Below, piece after piece: positions 28,710 through 38,007 of a stretch of 64,000 nucleotides of DNA. Position 1 is the first letter of the stretch, and the number at the start of each line of letters is the position of its first letter. The notes under the pieces are model-generated. The model was not told where the DNA came from. It ran no database searches and saw only the letters and a program-made list of their open reading frames with translations. This stretch comes from QAMH01 sp900556425 (GTDB lineage Bacteria > Actinomycetota > Coriobacteriia > Coriobacteriales > QAMH01). A program made the translations under genes and the position numbers. Location of the stretch: the NCBI GenBank assembly GCA_902475535.1, contig CABRZR010000005.1, positions 73,723-137,722 on the forward strand, given 5' to 3'.

Positions 28710-29576
28710 TTACTCCTCATCCTGCATGTCTTCATCTGGTGCATCCTGTGCGTCCTCGTCATCAAGCTGCTCGAGCGATGGGTCTTCCGGCATGCCCCAA
28801 TCGGGCACGGAGAAATCGGTGATCTCCGGTGCGTCGGCATCGATATCGAGCTGTATCTCGGCAAAGGCCGCATCCTGGCAAATCCTAATGACGCCGCGCT
28901 TGTAGAGTTCGAGTATCGCCAGAAAGGTAACGACGACGAGTTCGGGCGTGGGAGCGTCTCCGACGAGCTGACTGAAGGTACAGCTCTCGCGGCGACGCAT
29001 CGAGCGATAGATACCCTCGACGTGTTTCTCCATCGAAATGGGCACGGCGGCGATGTGCTCGGCCTCGAGCAGGAAGGTGTCACGCCGTGCGGCGATGTCG
29101 GCGCAGATAACCGCGAGCCCGTGAAGCGTCGTGCCCTTGAGGTAGTCCGGCATGAGACCGAGGAACTGCTCCTCGAGACTTGCTTGCCGAGGATGCATCT
29201 TCGCCTCGTTTTCCATGCGCATGCCCAGGGCAGCGGCGGCATTCTTGAACTGCTTGTAGACGACGAGACGTTCGACCAGGATGTCACGCGTCTGCTCTGG
29301 CGTCAGGTCCGCGAACTCGTCATCGAGTTCGATCTGCTCGATGCCATCCTTGGGAAGAAGCGAGGATGCCTTGATTTGCAGCAAAGTTGCCGCCACGACG
29401 AGAAAATCGCTCGCGATATCGAGGTCGAGGTCCTTCATGCGCTCGACTTCCGCAAGGTATTGATCGGTGATGTCCGCAATCGAAATGGCGCCGATATCGA
29501 TCTTCTGGCGTGACACGAGCGTGAGCAGGAGGTCGAAAGGCCCCTGATAGGCATCTATGCGAACGCGATATGACAC
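28710..29576 (-). CDS. scpA: segregation and condensation protein A
   Basis: ScpA is the kleisin that bridges SMC heads. The N-terminus YQGPFDLLLTLVSRQKIDIG and the region ISIADITDQYLAEVERMK are diagnostic, and the C-terminal winged helix is recognisable (TFLAILELYKRGVIRICQ). An acidic tail of about 45 residues (to DMQDEE) follows, echoing that of ScpB. The start is GTG 29576 after a GGAG ribosome binding site. Confidence 0.94.
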   Translation of the reverse strand: MSYRVRIDAYQGPFDLLLTLVSRQKIDIGAISIADITDQYLAEVERMKDLDLDIASDFLVVAATLLQIKASSLLPKDGIEQIELDDEFADLTPEQTRDILVERLVVYKQFKNAAAALGMRMENEAKMHPRQASLEEQFLGLMPDYLKGTTLHGLAVICADIAARRDTFLLEAEHIAAVPISMEKHVEGIYRSMRRRESCTFSQLVGDAPTPELVVVTFLAILELYKRGVIRICQDAAFAEIQLDIDADAPEITDFSVPDWGMPEDPSLEQLDDEDAQDAPDEDMQDEE

Positions 29577-29669
29577 GTTTAGGCTCCCGTTTATCGAACA
29601 TGCGCTTGGTTCGCTATTCTAGCGCAGGAACACGACAATCGGACGAATGCGCCTCGCGTTTGTCTGCTT

Positions 29670-31931
29670 TTAGCGCGTCGATGACATCCGAACAGCCGAT
29701 AGCACAAGGGCAACGGAGGCATCGGGCGCGAGCTGGAGCACCACGATGTCCTCGAACCACTCGGGCGTAACATCGAGCGTAGTGCCCTCGTCGAACTTGA
29801 GTTTCTGGGTCTCGGGCATGACGATGTAGGCAATGCCCGCATCATCATCGCAGGTACGACCGTTCGCGTCGAAGATGTTGTCCCCCACCGTATCATCGCT
29901 CGCGAGCAAAAGCTCTCTCTGCGATATCGCGCCTTCCTCAAGCGCATTGCGTAACTGCCGTTCGAGAATGTAGGCACAGTTGAGACGCCCGCTTTCGAGA
30001 TAGACGTCCATGAGGTTGTTGAAGGATGAGTTCTCGTCATCGACCACGACGAGAACCTGCTCGCCATCGGGCAGGGCGGAGACGAACTCGTTCACGGCAC
30101 AGATCTCGGCAGCTTCCTCGGCATCGATACGATAGACGGAGTCGTTGTACTGGTAGGCACCGACATTGCCCGCAATCATGGCGAGCGCGATGAGCACGGG
30201 AACGCCGACTGCGGCCCTGGGGTGACGCCTCGAGGCGATCGCCCACATGCCAAAGACAAGGTAGATGCAGACAAGCGCCTTGGCAAGCCAGATACCGGGA
30301 TTTATCTCGAGAAACGCGCCATGGTAGATGTCCTTGGTGCTCGAGCTAGCGGACGGGTCTGCGTTCGGGTCGACGGGAAGGGCCGACAACTGCTCTCCGA
30401 GCAAACGCAGGGGATGGAACTGCGCATTGTCGAAGCCCTGCGAGTAGTCGCCATTTCCCAGCATGAAGACAACGAGCAGGCACATGCCCAACGTCAGCGC
30501 GATGGCCGCGGCAAAGGCGATGGGAGTGCGCATGATGGCGGTGCCATCGCCGCGCAACAGCTGCTTGATGGTCAGGAAGAGCAGCGGTAGGAAAATCGGG
30601 GCGACGTAGCGTACGTGCGGGCGAATGCCGACATGCCCGAGATCCTCGCGTATGGATATCGTGTAGACGACGATGAGGAGGATGAAGACGAAGGCGAGCA
30701 GACAGAAGAGGTACAGGTCGCGTTCCCGCCTCGTCAGACGCGACCAAGTAAGGGCAGGCAGGACGAGCGGGAAGAACGCGAACGCGATGACGAAGTGCGT
30801 CGCATCGCTTGCCAGCGCGTAGATGGCAAAGAGCAGCGTGTAGGGATTGAGCAGCACCGACGGATCTGTCTGGTTATACGAGTTGAGGAGCCCCGAGAAG
30901 AGCGTGAACTTGAGGAGGATGAAGGGGATGATGAAGCCGGCGATGAAGCAGACGAGGGAGACGACACAAGTGGCTGCTGCGCTCATGGTCCTGTGCTCGC
31001 ACGGAAGCGCCACTGGCGCTTCCGGCTCGTGCGGAAATCGCGCATCAGCCACTTGCGCCGTCGGTGCCACTTGTGCCAGGGGGTCAGACCCCTTGGCACG
31101 TGACGCTTGCTCACAGCGGATGGACGACGAACGATTGTGGGCATCTCGAGCAGAGCCGGACTGAGCGCGATGCGACCTTGCGAGGACTGTCTGAGCGCGC
31201 CTAGGGCGCGCGAGTTCCGCAGCAGCATCGCGCGAAGTGCGGGTCGGGTGCGAGAGCCAGCCCGCAATCGTTTGCCGTCCATCCTCCCCGAGCGCCCTGC
31301 CGCCATCTTTCGCGCGGCATATTCGCACGATCATCATCACGACGAAGGCGAGGGCGAAGCCAAGCGCAACCTCCTTGGCGAGATAGGTGACGTAGCACAG
31401 CAGCCCCGCGCCGGCACACCAGGCATATCCCGCCCTTCCCCGTGCCTCGAAGGCGCGCAGACAGCAGGCGATGAGCCACAACGCAAGCGGCAAGTAGACG
31501 CACTCGCTCAAGAACGTCATCGAATAGCACATGTCGGGCATGACGAGAGTGAAGAGCAGGCAGATGATGACCGGTGTCCTGCTCGTGAAGAGCCTACGGG
31601 CAAGCAGAAGCGCCGGAAAGACGGCCGAGGAGACGTAGATGCTGTTGAGCAGCGCGATGAGACGCACGCGTAGCAGAGGGTCATCTGCCAGAAACGCGGG
31701 CGAGAGCGCAAGCGGATAGAGGATCTTCTGGAAGCTCGAGAAACCACCACGCTCGACAAGCTGCCCTTCGTTGAAGAGACTCGCGGCAAGATTAAGGTAG
31801 CGAATCTCATCGGGAAGCACGCCGATGCACTTCGGAAAGTCCGCAAGGCAAAAACGCACGACACTCGACAGCACGAAGAGCCCCGCGGCGATGAGAACGA
31901 GAACGCGGATGTCGTGATTATCCCGTGTCAC
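29670..31931 (-). CDS. polytopic membrane protein, GT-C glycosyltransferase-like
   Basis: A protein of 753 residues with about 10-12 membrane helices and an acidic pair in the first outer loop (VLPDEIRYLNLAASL), the layout of GT-C family glycosyltransferases; the family is inferred, not proven. Residues about 206-315 form an Arg/Ala/Ser-rich hydrophilic linker between helices that contains a copy of the REP-like repeat (AKGSDPLAQ). The region after the last helix (about 600-753) is a soluble domain. It may act in cell-wall glycan or surface glycosylation. Confidence 0.6.
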   Translation of the reverse strand: MTRDNHDIRVLVLIAAGLFVLSSVVRFCLADFPKCIGVLPDEIRYLNLAASLFNEGQLVERGGFSSFQKILYPLALSPAFLADDPLLRVRLIALLNSIYVSSAVFPALLLARRLFTSRTPVIICLLFTLVMPDMCYSMTFLSECVYLPLALWLIACCLRAFEARGRAGYAWCAGAGLLCYVTYLAKEVALGFALAFVVMMIVRICRAKDGGRALGEDGRQTIAGWLSHPTRTSRDAAAELARPRRAQTVLARSHRAQSGSARDAHNRSSSIRCEQASRAKGSDPLAQVAPTAQVADARFPHEPEAPVALPCEHRTMSAAATCVVSLVCFIAGFIIPFILLKFTLFSGLLNSYNQTDPSVLLNPYTLLFAIYALASDATHFVIAFAFFPLVLPALTWSRLTRRERDLYLFCLLAFVFILLIVVYTISIREDLGHVGIRPHVRYVAPIFLPLLFLTIKQLLRGDGTAIMRTPIAFAAAIALTLGMCLLVVFMLGNGDYSQGFDNAQFHPLRLLGEQLSALPVDPNADPSASSSTKDIYHGAFLEINPGIWLAKALVCIYLVFGMWAIASRRHPRAAVGVPVLIALAMIAGNVGAYQYNDSVYRIDAEEAAEICAVNEFVSALPDGEQVLVVVDDENSSFNNLMDVYLESGRLNCAYILERQLRNALEEGAISQRELLLASDDTVGDNIFDANGRTCDDDAGIAYIVMPETQKLKFDEGTTLDVTPEWFEDIVVLQLAPDASVALVLSAVRMSSTR
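31072..31099. repeat. REP-like unit inside the membrane-protein gene
   Basis: TGTGCCAGGGGGTCAGACCC begins a single arm matching the palindrome in aroA, including GGGGTCAGACCCCTTGGCAC. It is translated in frame as KGSDPLAQ in the hydrophilic linker of the membrane protein. Confidence 0.75.
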
Positions 31932-31950
31932 GAGACGCCTCTCCCCCTTG

Positions 31951-32649
31951 CTAGACGGGCAGCAGGAAGCGAGAGATCACGCCGGCAGTCGCATCAAGAT
32001 AGATGCCAAAAATGTCCACGTGGAGGAAATACGGCAGCACGAGGATGATGAGCAGGAAGAAGAACATGGAGTATTGCTGGACCTTGTAGTACGTGCGCAA
32101 TGCCTTGTCGCTCAGGAACGCCGCGATAATCGAGCTACCATCAAGCGGTGGAATCGGGATGAGGTTGAAGAACGCGAGGCAGAGGTTGATCGTGCAGAAG
32201 TAGGTGCCGAAGTACCAGATGTAGAAGCCGACGGCCGCGGGAATGGCGGGCATCTGGTATAGGTAGATGCCGCCCCAGGCTATGGCGGCTCCCACAAGGC
32301 TCAGCATGAGGTTCGTGGCGGGGCCCACGAGTCCGACGATGAGCTCGCCCTTGCGAATGTTCTTGAAGTAGCGTGGATTGTAGGGGACGGGCTTGGCGTA
32401 GCCAAAAAGCATGCCACCTCCGCCACCGAGCACCGACATCGCAATGAGGCATGCGGGCAAGATGACCGTACCGAAGGGATCGATGTGCTTGAGCGGATTG
32501 AGCGAGAGACGTCCGGCGTTCTTGGCAGTTGGGTCGCCGAGCTTATATGCGGCGTAACCGTGCGCAACCTCATGCAAGACGAGCGCCGGGATGAAGGCCG
32601 CGACCATGATGACGACCTCGATGACTTGCGTCAGCATCGCGTTGCTCAT
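31951..32649 (-). CDS. site-2 protease family zinc metalloprotease (M50)
   Basis: An intramembrane-type metalloprotease with HEVAHGYAAYKLGD near residue 25 (HExxH) and the third ligand region in PPLDGSSI. The loop RLSLNPLKHIDPFGTV is typical of the short rhomboid-free M50B subfamily found in Gram-positives. About five membrane helices are visible. The start is ATG 32649, overlapping the end of the ABC-F gene. The natural substrate is unknown; family members cleave membrane-bound signalling proteins. Confidence 0.88.
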   Translation of the reverse strand: MSNAMLTQVIEVVIMVAAFIPALVLHEVAHGYAAYKLGDPTAKNAGRLSLNPLKHIDPFGTVILPACLIAMSVLGGGGGMLFGYAKPVPYNPRYFKNIRKGELIVGLVGPATNLMLSLVGAAIAWGGIYLYQMPAIPAAVGFYIWYFGTYFCTINLCLAFFNLIPIPPLDGSSIIAAFLSDKALRTYYKVQQYSMFFFLLIILVLPYFLHVDIFGIYLDATAGVISRFLLPV

Positions 32650-34697
32650 GCGTCCTCCCCCATCTGCTTGAGCTCGAGCTCGATGGTGGCGGAAAGATCG
32701 AGCCATTCCGCCTCGTTGGCCGTCATGCGTGCCTTGAGCTCACTGTATTCGGTCATTGCCGCCTCAAAGCGCTCCTGGTCTGCATAGAGGGCCTCATCGG
32801 CCATGAGCGTGACGAGCTCCTCGTGGCGTGCGTCATCTATTTCCATTTGCTTCTCAAGCTCGGCAACGCGCTTGCGCTCGTCCTTGAGCTTGCGGTACAC
32901 GCGATTACGCGCCTCGGCCTCGGCGCGCTTTTGCTCCTTGCTCTTGGGAGCGGAACCCTTGGAGCTCACCGCAACCGTGCGGCGCGGCTTCTGATGCTCA
33001 CGTGGCTCGGGCTTGGCATCCATGGTCTTGTCGCGTGCCGACAGCTTGAGGTTGCTCGTCTGCTCGGACGCATCGATAGCATTGCCGTAGGCGTCAACTT
33101 GTCCCGACTTGTAGAGGAAGTAATCGTAATCGCCAGGGTAGTCGGTCACCACACCGCCATCGATGTAGATGATGCGATTGGCGAAGGAGCGGATGAGATG
33201 CCGGTCATGACTGATGAGAACGATGGTTCCATCGAAGCTCTGCAAGGCTTGCTCGAGTATGTCGACGCTCGAGATGTCCAGATGGTTGGTGGGCTCGTCG
33301 AGGCAAAGCAAGGGTGCAGGGGAAACGAGCATCTTGGCAAGTGCGAGTCGCGCCTTCTCGCCACCAGAGAGCACGCTCACCTTCTTGTCGACATCATCAC
33401 CTTTGAAGAGAAAGGCGCCGAGCAGCGAGCGCACCTGTGTCTGCGTCCATCCCGGTGCCGCATGATCGAGCTCGGCGAAGACAGTGTTGCGCAGATTGAG
33501 CTCCTCGAGCTGGTGCTGGGCAAAGTACGAGAGCTCGACATGAGCACCATAGGTGATTGAACCGGCATCATGACCAAGCTCACCGGCAATCATCTTGAGC
33601 AGCGTCGACTTGCCCGATCCGTTGGGACCAACGAGCGCGATCTTTTCGCCGCGCCAAATATCGAGATTGAGATTCTCGTAGACATGCTTCTCGCCGAAGG
33701 ACTTCGAAACCCCCTCGATATGCACGACGTTGTCACCGGTACGCGCGGGCTGCGGAAAGACGAATCGCACCTTTTTCTTTTCCTCGGGAATCTCGATTCG
33801 CTCGATGCGCTCGAGTTTCTTGACGCGGTCTTGCACCTGCTTGGCTTTCGTCGCCTTGTACCGAAACTTCTCGACGAAAGCCTCCATATGCGCAATCTCG
33901 CGGTCCTGGGCCTCCTTCATCGCAACCAAGCGGGCAAGCGCCTCATCGCGTTGGACGAGATAGGCATCGTAATTGCCCGTATAGATGCTGACCTTGCCGT
34001 TGGAGATATCAGCAACGTGGTCGACCATGCCATTCATGAAGGCGCGGTCATGGCTTACGACGAGTACGGCGCCACGATAGGTCTTGAGAAAGTTCTCGAG
34101 CCAGCGCACGCTCTCGAGGTCGAGGTGATTAGTGGGCTCGTCAAGCAGCAGAATCTCCGGTGCCCTCAAGAGGAGCTTGGAAAGTGCAATGCGCATCTGC
34201 CAGCCACCGGAGAACTCATCGGTCGAGCGCTCCATATCCTCTTCGTGAAAGCCCAGGCCAAAGAGCACGCGTCGTGCCTGGGACTCGATGTTGTAACCGT
34301 CCTTGGCCTCGAAGCGCGTGCGCAGGCGACCGTACTCCGCGAGAAGGTCATCGGCGCGCGATTCATCTGCGCTCTCCATCTCGCGCTCGAGGGCCTCGAG
34401 GCGCTTTCCGAGCTCTGCGACATCGGCGACGCTCGTCATGACTTCCTCGAGGACACTGCGTCCCTCCATCTCGATGGACTCCTGCTCGAGATATCCCGGA
34501 TGAGCATCGCGCGCAAAGACGACCTGGCCGGAATCGGCGGACTCAAGCCCGGCAATGATGTTCATGAGCGTCGTCTTGCCCGCGCCATTAGGACCAACGA
34601 GGGCATAGCGGTCGCGCTCGTTGATGCGAAACGAGACATTCGAGAACAGCACGCGGGTGCCGAATGACTTGGTGACCTTGTCGACGTTGAGAATCAT
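32646..34697 (-). CDS. ABC-F family ATPase (Uup/EttA type)
   Basis: Two ATP-binding cassettes lie on one chain. Walker A motifs are GPNGAGKTTLMNII and GPNGSGKSTLLKMI, with signatures FSGGWQMRIAL and LSGGEKARLAL and Walker B stretches ending LLDEPTNHLD and CLDEPTNHLD. There are no membrane segments, and a Lys/Glu-rich coiled coil ends the protein (about residues 560-683), as in Uup-like members. These proteins act on the ribosome. It is upstream of the M50 protease and ends a run of genes beginning beyond the tRNAs. Confidence 0.93.
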   Translation of the reverse strand: MILNVDKVTKSFGTRVLFSNVSFRINERDRYALVGPNGAGKTTLMNIIAGLESADSGQVVFARDAHPGYLEQESIEMEGRSVLEEVMTSVADVAELGKRLEALEREMESADESRADDLLAEYGRLRTRFEAKDGYNIESQARRVLFGLGFHEEDMERSTDEFSGGWQMRIALSKLLLRAPEILLLDEPTNHLDLESVRWLENFLKTYRGAVLVVSHDRAFMNGMVDHVADISNGKVSIYTGNYDAYLVQRDEALARLVAMKEAQDREIAHMEAFVEKFRYKATKAKQVQDRVKKLERIERIEIPEEKKKVRFVFPQPARTGDNVVHIEGVSKSFGEKHVYENLNLDIWRGEKIALVGPNGSGKSTLLKMIAGELGHDAGSITYGAHVELSYFAQHQLEELNLRNTVFAELDHAAPGWTQTQVRSLLGAFLFKGDDVDKKVSVLSGGEKARLALAKMLVSPAPLLCLDEPTNHLDISSVDILEQALQSFDGTIVLISHDRHLIRSFANRIIYIDGGVVTDYPGDYDYFLYKSGQVDAYGNAIDASEQTSNLKLSARDKTMDAKPEPREHQKPRRTVAVSSKGSAPKSKEQKRAEAEARNRVYRKLKDERKRVAELEKQMEIDDARHEELVTLMADEALYADQERFEAAMTEYSELKARMTANEAEWLDLSATIELELKQMGEDA

Positions 34698-34723
34698 GGT
34701 GGTCTATTCTACGCGAGTTCTGG

Positions 34724-34756
34724 CAATAACAAAGCCAGGCGAAAAAGATGCCTGGC
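34724..34756 (-). terminator. intrinsic terminator downstream of the tRNAs
   Basis: On the minus strand GCCAGGC and GCCTGGC form a 7-bp stem around ATCTTTTTC, followed by TTTGTTATT. It lies between tRNA-Val and the ABC-F start, so it would end the tRNA transcript. Confidence 0.7.
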
Positions 34757-34767
34757 CTTTGGTTTCA

Positions 34768-34842
34768 TGGTGGGCGTAACAGGGTTCGAACCTGTGGCCC
34801 CTTCCGTGTGAAGGAAGTGCGCTCCCGCTGCGCTATACGCCC
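34768..34842 (-). tRNA. tRNA-Val(CAC)
   Basis: 75 nt including an encoded CCA. The acceptor stem GGGCGTA pairs with TACGCCC, the anticodon stem CTTCC/GGAAG holds the loop TTCACAC (anticodon CAC), and the T loop is TTCGAAC. The D arm GCGCAGCGGGAGCGC is regular. Confidence 0.95.
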
Positions 34843-34881
34843 GTATAAGCAGGGCCGCGATAAGGCGGCCCTGGAAAATGC

Positions 34882-34956
34882 TGGCTCCCCGGGTAGGATT
34901 CGAACCTACAACAACTCGGTTAACAGCCGAGGGCTCTGCCGTTGAGCTACCGAGGA
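34882..34956 (-). tRNA. tRNA-Asn(GTT)
   Basis: 75 nt including an encoded CCA. The acceptor TCCTCGG pairs with CCGGGGA, the anticodon stem CTCGG/CCGAG holds CTGTTAA (anticodon GTT), and the T loop is TTCGAAT. It is transcribed with tRNA-Val. Confidence 0.95.
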
Positions 34957-35056
34957 ATACCGCGCACATGCGCAAGTCGAGATTATAGACGAAACGTGAC
35001 GGTACGCAAGAAGAAAGTTGGCAAACGCGTCAAATGCAGTCCGGTATGCGCTTCGT

Positions 35057-35674
35057 CTATCGCAAATACGGATTGAGCCTGCGCTCGGCGCCCATGGTCG
35101 ATGCGCCCTCATGCCCTGGATACACGATGACTTCATCGGGGATGTCCGCGAACTTGGTCGAAAGCGTCTCGATCATCTGCTCCATGGAGCCGTGTTCGAA
35201 ATCCGTGCGTCCGAAACGACCGCCCGAAAACAGCGTATCGCCAGAGAAGAGAACGCCGTCTTCCGCACAGTACAGGCAAATGGAACCTTCGGAATGCCCT
35301 GGTGTCTCGATGACCGTGAAGACCTTAGAGCCAACCGTAAGCTCATCGCCTTCGTGCAAGTGCCGGTTGACATGCGGTGCCCCATAGCCGCGATCAAGAT
35401 CGTGGCCGTTCTGATTGGCAACGCCATCGACAAGCGCCGCATCCGCCGCTGACATGGCAACGGGAGCCCCGGTGATGCTGGCAAGGCCCGAGAGAGCGCC
35501 GATGTGATCCCAGTGGGCATGCGTAACGACAATCTCCTTGACGGGACGCGCGCGAATATCCGCATTGATGATCGTGAGATCGTCACCCGGATCGATGACG
35601 AGAAGCTCCCCATCGTCCTCGATGATGTAGCAGTTGGTCTGGATGGGACCGACCTTGCATGTCTCGATGTTCAT
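35057..35674 (-). CDS. MBL-fold metallo-hydrolase (glyoxalase II-like)
   Basis: The metallo-beta-lactamase signature THAHWDHIG is followed by PGHSEGSICLY, FSGDTLFSGGRFGRTD, and YPGHEGASTMG, the pattern of YcbL/glyoxalase II-like hydrolases. At about 205 residues it is a compact member. ATG 35674 is chosen; the open frame upstream lies inside rel and lacks similarity. Natural substrate is uncertain; a thioester hydrolase such as hydroxyacylglutathione-like activity is the family expectation. It follows rel by 15 nt. Confidence 0.88.
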   Translation of the reverse strand: MNIETCKVGPIQTNCYIIEDDGELLVIDPGDDLTIINADIRARPVKEIVVTHAHWDHIGALSGLASITGAPVAMSAADAALVDGVANQNGHDLDRGYGAPHVNRHLHEGDELTVGSKVFTVIETPGHSEGSICLYCAEDGVLFSGDTLFSGGRFGRTDFEHGSMEQMIETLSTKFADIPDEVIVYPGHEGASTMGAERRLNPYLR

Positions 35675-35688
35675 GACACTCCCTATCC

Positions 35689-37986
35689 CTATGCGTTCTT
35701 GGGCACGGTGTCTTTCTGCTTGCCCGGCAGCACGCGGGACGCACCGAAGACACCGTCGATTTTCTTGGTATCGGACAGAATGCGGTTGACGATGGCGAGG
35801 TCGGAGACTTCGAACACGAAGCGCATCTCGACAATGTCGTCTTTGTGCGTCGTCGTCGTGCACGACACGATATTGACGCCGGAATCGGCGAGGAACATGA
35901 CGATGTCTTGCAGCAGGCGCAGCCTGTCGATGGCCTCGATGTAAATCTCGACCTGATAGACGGCCTCGGTCTCGCCCTCCCAGGCGACCTCGATGATGCG
36001 CTCGGGATTGCGACGCAGGTCATCCGCATTGGGGCAATCGGAGCGATGCACCGAGACGCCGCGTCCGCGCGTAATGAAGCCGATGATGTCATCACCGGGA
36101 AGCGGATTGCAGCAATGCGAAAGACGGACGTAGACGTCATCGAGCCCCTTAACGACGACGCCTGTCTTGTTGTGCGTGGACTTCTTGCTCTTGCGCTTGC
36201 CCTCGCCGCGTGGCGTTACCTCGGGAAGGACGATGTGCTCCGTTGCCGACTCTGTCGCTGCGATGGCCCCGGCACCCGCTGCCTTGTTGATGATGCGCAC
36301 CGCCCGGTGCATGACCTGCTTGGGCGAGAGGTTGCCGGCGCCAACCGCGACGTACATCTCGTCGGCGTTCTTGAAGTTGAGCGCCTCGGCGACTTCGGCG
36401 AAGGCCGGCGTCATCTTGGCACTCGAAAGCGTGACGCCGTTCTTACGCGCCTCACGCACGATGTAGTCGCGTCCACGCTCAAGATCGTCGTTGCGCGTGA
36501 TCTTGGCGAAGTACGCCCTGATCTTGGAGCGAGCGCGCGGGGTGTTGACAATGGACAGCCAGTCGCGTGAGGGCGAGGCGTTCTTGTGCGTGAGGATCTC
36601 GACGCGATCGCCCATCTGCAAGGTATACGTGAGCGGGACAATCGAACCGTTGACCTTCGCGCCGACACAATGGTTTCCGACCTCCGTATGAATGGCGTAG
36701 GCGAAGTCGAGCGGCGTGGAACGCGCACGCAGGCTGATGACCTCGCCCTTGGGGGTGAAGCAGAAGACCTCGCTCTCGAAGAGGTCGACCTTGAGCGACT
36801 CCATGAACTCCTGCGGATCGCTCGTCTCTTGCTGCCAATCGAGCATCTCGCGCAACCAGGTGAGCTTCTCGTCGAAGCTGCGCGCCGCGCGGTCCTTCGT
36901 GGCGCCTTCCTTGTAGCGCCAGTGCGCCGCAACGCCGTACTCGTTCATACGGTGCATTTCCTCGGTACGAATCTGAATCTCGAGGGGACGCGCCGCCGGG
37001 CCAATGACCGTCGTGTGTAGCGATTGGTACATGTTGAACTTGGGCATCGCGATGTAGTCCTTGAAGCGCCCCGGGATGGGATGCCACAGGTTGTGAACGG
37101 CACCCAAACTCGAATAGCACTCGGGGATGGAATCGACGATGATGCGCAGACCGATGAGGTCGTAAATCTCCGAAAAGCCCTTTTCCTTCTTCTTCATCTT
37201 CTGGTAGATGGAGTATAAGTGCTTGGGACGGCCATATATCTTCGCGTCTGCGAGGCCCACGCGATCGAGCTCCTCGCGCAGCGCCTCCATGGCCTGGGCG
37301 AGGTATTTCTCGCGCGCCTCACGCGTCTCGTTGACCATCTTCTGGACCTGCTGGTATTTGGCAGGCTCGAGATAGAAGAACGAAAGATCCTCGAGCTCCC
37401 ATTTGATCGAGCCCATGCCGAGGCGATTGGCGAGCGGCGCGTATATCTCCATGGTCTCGCGTGCCTTGAAGAGGCGGCGATCCTCGCGCAACGCCATGAG
37501 CGTGCGCATGTTATGAAGTCTGTCGGCGAGCTTGATGACGATGACGCGAATGTCGTTGCTCATCGCCATGAGCATCTTGCGCAGGTTATTGACCTGCGCA
37601 TGGCTGAGGGACTCGATCTCGAGGCTGTTGATCTTGGTGACGCCGTCCACGAGCTCTGCGACCGTATCGCCAAACTTCTTGCGTATGTCGTCAAGCGTGT
37701 ACTCGGTATCCTCGACCGTGTCATGCAAGACCGCGGCGCGCAAGGTGTCGCTGTCCATGCGCAAATCGGAGAGGATGATGGCAACCTCGACCGGATGCAT
37801 GATGAAAGGCTCGCCGGATTTGCGGAACTGGCCCTCGTGAGCATCCTTGGCAAAGAGGTATGCTTCCTCGATTGCCTCGCAATCCTCATCGGACAGATAT
37901 ACGGACGCATTCTCGATGAGTACATCGATGCGATCGGTTGCCGGCTCATCTTGTGCCTGTGTCGCTATGCTCTTCTGGTCGCCCAC
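35689..37986 (-). CDS. rel: bifunctional (p)ppGpp synthetase/hydrolase
   Basis: Rel sets the stringent-response alarmone level. The N-terminal hydrolase domain has HPVEVAIIL and VLHDTVEDTEYT (HD), and the synthetase domain shows FKDYIAMPKFNMYQSLHTTV. A TGS domain (about 395-460) and C-terminal ACT domain complete it; the length of 765 residues is typical. The start is GTG 37986, 8 nt after GAGGAGG; an in-frame GTG at 37995 overlaps that ribosome binding site. In many bacteria apt sits between recJ and rel; here it is absent. Confidence 0.94.
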   Translation of the reverse strand: MGDQKSIATQAQDEPATDRIDVLIENASVYLSDEDCEAIEEAYLFAKDAHEGQFRKSGEPFIMHPVEVAIILSDLRMDSDTLRAAVLHDTVEDTEYTLDDIRKKFGDTVAELVDGVTKINSLEIESLSHAQVNNLRKMLMAMSNDIRVIVIKLADRLHNMRTLMALREDRRLFKARETMEIYAPLANRLGMGSIKWELEDLSFFYLEPAKYQQVQKMVNETREAREKYLAQAMEALREELDRVGLADAKIYGRPKHLYSIYQKMKKKEKGFSEIYDLIGLRIIVDSIPECYSSLGAVHNLWHPIPGRFKDYIAMPKFNMYQSLHTTVIGPAARPLEIQIRTEEMHRMNEYGVAAHWRYKEGATKDRAARSFDEKLTWLREMLDWQQETSDPQEFMESLKVDLFESEVFCFTPKGEVISLRARSTPLDFAYAIHTEVGNHCVGAKVNGSIVPLTYTLQMGDRVEILTHKNASPSRDWLSIVNTPRARSKIRAYFAKITRNDDLERGRDYIVREARKNGVTLSSAKMTPAFAEVAEALNFKNADEMYVAVGAGNLSPKQVMHRAVRIINKAAGAGAIAATESATEHIVLPEVTPRGEGKRKSKKSTHNKTGVVVKGLDDVYVRLSHCCNPLPGDDIIGFITRGRGVSVHRSDCPNADDLRRNPERIIEVAWEGETEAVYQVEIYIEAIDRLRLLQDIVMFLADSGVNIVSCTTTTHKDDIVEMRFVFEVSDLAIVNRILSDTKKIDGVFGASRVLPGKQKDTVPKNA

Positions 37987-38007
37987 GTGAATCACCTCCT
38001 CTATATC

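Noticed and set aside
35675..35863. N-terminal extension of the MBL hydrolase
   Set aside because: It overlaps rel in a different frame and lacks similarity; ATG 35674 gives the normal domain start.
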